A DNA stretch of 64,000 nt. It comes from CAXBGS01 sp963975425. Its GTDB lineage: Bacteria > Planctomycetota > Planctomycetia > Pirellulales > Pirellulaceae. Position 1 is the first letter of the stretch. The number at the start of each line of letters is the position of its first letter. The notes under the pieces are model-generated. The model did not search any database. It had not been told where the DNA came from and saw only the letters and a list, made by a program, of their open reading frames with translations. The translations under genes were made by a program, and so were the position numbers. The DNA is taken from contig CAXBGS010000001.1 of assembly GCA_963975425.1 (NCBI GenBank), forward strand, positions 930,001-994,000, read 5' to 3'. Of the stretch, positions 62,409-64,000 are shown one piece after another.

Positions 62409-63578
62409 TTAGTCCTCGCTTACAACTTCACCTCCGTTTCGGCTGCCCAGTGCCCAATACAAATTGCGGTCGATCGATTCGCTCAAGAAACGAACGCTTC
62501 CATCCGCCATCGAACAATGAATTCCACCGGAATGGTGACTGCTGGGTGTGACCAAATTCATCCCGTCGTCTTCGCCGCCGTACACGTGACAATTCCGCTG
62601 ATTGACGGGAATGACCGGAATGAAGTGATTCGCGGCAAATGTCCAACCTGACATCCACGCGTGGCCATGACTTTCGCTGTAGTTTGCGTCGGCTAGGGTG
62701 ACGCCTTCGCAGTAGCGCACCCATCGATCCAAAGAACGGCCGGTCGATCCGCCGCCGCAAAACGATTGCATCGACAGGGGCGTCGTGGGCGTGATCCGCG
62801 ACGAACCGAACGCATCCGACGCAACAAAGACCGTCGCGATGACTCGTTCGGCCACCGCCAGCGTGTTGGACAAACCGTCAGTGATGTCCGCGAATTTCAC
62901 GCGAGGCTGTTGCCAGTTGTCCGCGGACGCGGGATTCGACAAGCCGATGACGCCGTTTTGTTTTTGCAGCGGCGACGTTCGGCCGGGCCCGGTCGACAAC
63001 CGCGGCCAACCGATATTTCCCGCATAGCTGCCCGGCGCGGTCGCCGCGCCCAAACTGAACTGCAGCTTTGATTCCGGATCGCTTGGACACAAATACGTCG
63101 GTACCACCGCCGCGATCACGTCAGCATCGATGTGCGACGAATCGATTGAGTAGTCGGCGTAGTCGGAGTCAAAAGCGTAGTCGGTTCGGTCGGACAGCGG
63201 AGATTCAAAATGGACGCGATCGTACAGTGCCGACTGCTCGATGTACGGCAAGAGACGAACCATCCAGCTGTGAAAACCACTGCCGGCCGAACCGTCGGCG
63301 AACTGATCCGATCCGGTCATGCTGACCGGCATCGATCGATGGACGTCGTGATAATTGTGCAGCGCCAGCGTGATCTGCTTCAAATGATTTTGACATTTCA
63401 GCCGGCGCGAAGCTTCGCGTGCCGATTGAACCGCGGGAAGAAGCAGACCGACCAGAATTCCAATGATCGCAACAACCACCAACAACTCGATCAGCGTGAA
63501 AGCGCTGCGTGCTGACGCCGGGCCACGTTTCGCGAAACGTACCGGCAAACCGAACGCTTGCGTTGCTTGAGAGTTCAT
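62409..63578 (-). CDS. DUF1559 protein with prepilin-type N-terminal cleavage signal
   Basis: 389 residues. A long basic leader precedes the type IV prepilin signature R-S-A-F-T-L-I-E-L-L with Glu at the expected +5 and a hydrophobic helix (VVVAIIGILVGLLLPAVQSARE). DUF1559 follows to the C-terminus, ending with H-S-G-G-I-H-type residues (HHSGGIHCSMADGSVRFL), which is the characteristic H-x9-DG motif of this planctomycete-specific family. The function of these abundant proteins is unknown; they are secreted pseudopilin-like proteins. The ATG at 63578 is supported by the leader. A GspO/PilD-type peptidase is needed; the TadV encoded here is of a different class. Confidence 0.9.
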   Translation of the reverse strand: MNSQATQAFGLPVRFAKRGPASARSAFTLIELLVVVAIIGILVGLLLPAVQSAREASRRLKCQNHLKQITLALHNYHDVHRSMPVSMTGSDQFADGSAGSGFHSWMVRLLPYIEQSALYDRVHFESPLSDRTDYAFDSDYADYSIDSSHIDADVIAAVVPTYLCPSDPESKLQFSLGAATAPGSYAGNIGWPRLSTGPGRTSPLQKQNGVIGLSNPASADNWQQPRVKFADITDGLSNTLAVAERVIATVFVASDAFGSSRITPTTPLSMQSFCGGGSTGRSLDRWVRYCEGVTLADANYSESHGHAWMSGWTFAANHFIPVIPVNQRNCHVYGGEDDGMNLVTPSSHHSGGIHCSMADGSVRFLSESIDRNLYWALGSRNGGEVVSED

Positions 63579-64000
63579 CGAGAAAACTTCTTATGCATCA
63601 GTAAAGACTTTGGAAAACGATTTTCTGGAAACCCCGTCGCGCACCGCGCCGGACATCCGAGCGGCTTTGGTCGGACCATTTCGGTGCCGACGCGAGCGCG
63701 CAGACGGAGCATCTCAGAAATGAAAGTTGACGCGTCGGCGAAAAACCAACGCTTCACGACATCGCGATACGGTCCAGGAAAGACGCGCCAGACCAATAGG
63801 AACGACGGTTGAGACCGATGACGAATGGACCATTGCCACCAACCGCAGCAATCAGCGCATTGTGGCGGGGAACAGCAGTTAAGACTGCTGCGCCCGGTTT
63901 ACGGGACCAACACTACGCATTGCAGTGAATCGTCGCGGATGGGTCGGCGTATCAAACCGACGCTAGAACCAATGCTCGTGGTGGACCACGCGAAGGTGGC
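63579..64000. other. Non-coding right end of the window
   Basis: No convincing gene is seen in these 422 bases; the frames open here lack family similarity and plausible starts. The stretch probably holds the promoter of the DUF1559 gene and part of the next intergenic region. A perfect 7-bp stem-loop, cagcagt-taag-actgctg, lies at 63873-63890 and is followed by a shorter one (cccg-gttta-cggg). Confidence 0.55.

Noticed and set aside
63575..63796. Small minus-strand frame (73 codons) upstream of the DUF1559 gene
   Set aside because: It overlaps the DUF1559 start, shows no known motif and looks like a chance frame in high-GC DNA.
1..64000. tRNA and rRNA genes
   Set aside because: No cloverleaf with a TTCGA-type T-loop and matching acceptor stem or rRNA-like sequence was noticed on reading; a dedicated scan would be needed to exclude tRNA fully.

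Overview
The window looks like chromosomal DNA of a planctomycete, most likely from the Pirellulaceae (Rhodopirellula and relatives). This is inferred from gene content: three sulfatases, a DUF1549/DUF1553 protein next to a DUF1501 protein, a DUF1559 protein with a prepilin-type N-terminus, a PEP-CTERM protein, a ThuA-domain protein, several Ser/Thr kinases, and a kinase abutting a sigma factor. No rRNA, tRNA, insertion sequence, prophage or CRISPR array was recognised.

Layout. 1-8.5 kb: a truncated sulfatase, a membrane glycosyltransferase, an MMPL/RND-type transporter, a ThuA-domain protein and a CbbX-like AAA ATPase. 8.7-14.8 kb: a POT peptide transporter, a diguanylate cyclase, GlgC and a Deg/HtrA protease. 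15-25 kb: the DUF1549/1553-DUF1501 pair, an acidic membrane protein, a candidate clan CD peptidase, and a carbohydrate set (CE15-like esterase, YhcH protein, arylsulfatase). 25-32.4 kb: HrpB helicase, a FetA/FetB ABC pair split by an inverted glycosyltransferase gene, and a pectate-lyase-like beta-helix protein. 32.4-49.1 kb: a large Tad (type IVb pilus / type II-like secretion) locus. 49.1-51.1 kb: kinase plus sigma factor. 51.2-57.4 kb: MBOAT acyltransferase with an SGNH partner, a cyclophilin, a small membrane protein, and a HEAT-repeat protein coupled to a sulfatase. 57.6-64 kb: type II glutamine synthetase, a Ser/Thr kinase, an unknown secreted protein, a PEP-CTERM protein and a DUF1559 protein.

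The Tad locus is the most unusual part. One arm (minus strand) encodes a 1544-residue protein made of a kinase domain that has lost its catalytic Asp, a membrane segment, WD40-like repeats, a PDZ domain and a caspase-like domain that has lost both His and Cys. It is followed by a secreted Thr-Tyr-Pro repeat protein, a TadC-like protein and an FHA-like membrane protein. The other arm (plus strand) encodes TadA, a pilin-like peptide, a prepilin peptidase, TadE/TadG-like proteins, CpaB, a second TadA with an N-terminal FHA-like domain, and TadB. Both FHA-like domains lack key phosphothreonine-binding residues. No secretin or TadZ gene is visible. I infer a pilus or secretion machine scaffolded by inactive signalling domains.

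A second theme is short degenerate direct repeats with periods of about 13-21 bp in many intergenic gaps. Three unrelated families share a 17-bp period. A sulfatase with the non-canonical motif C-A-V-V-R is a third point of interest.
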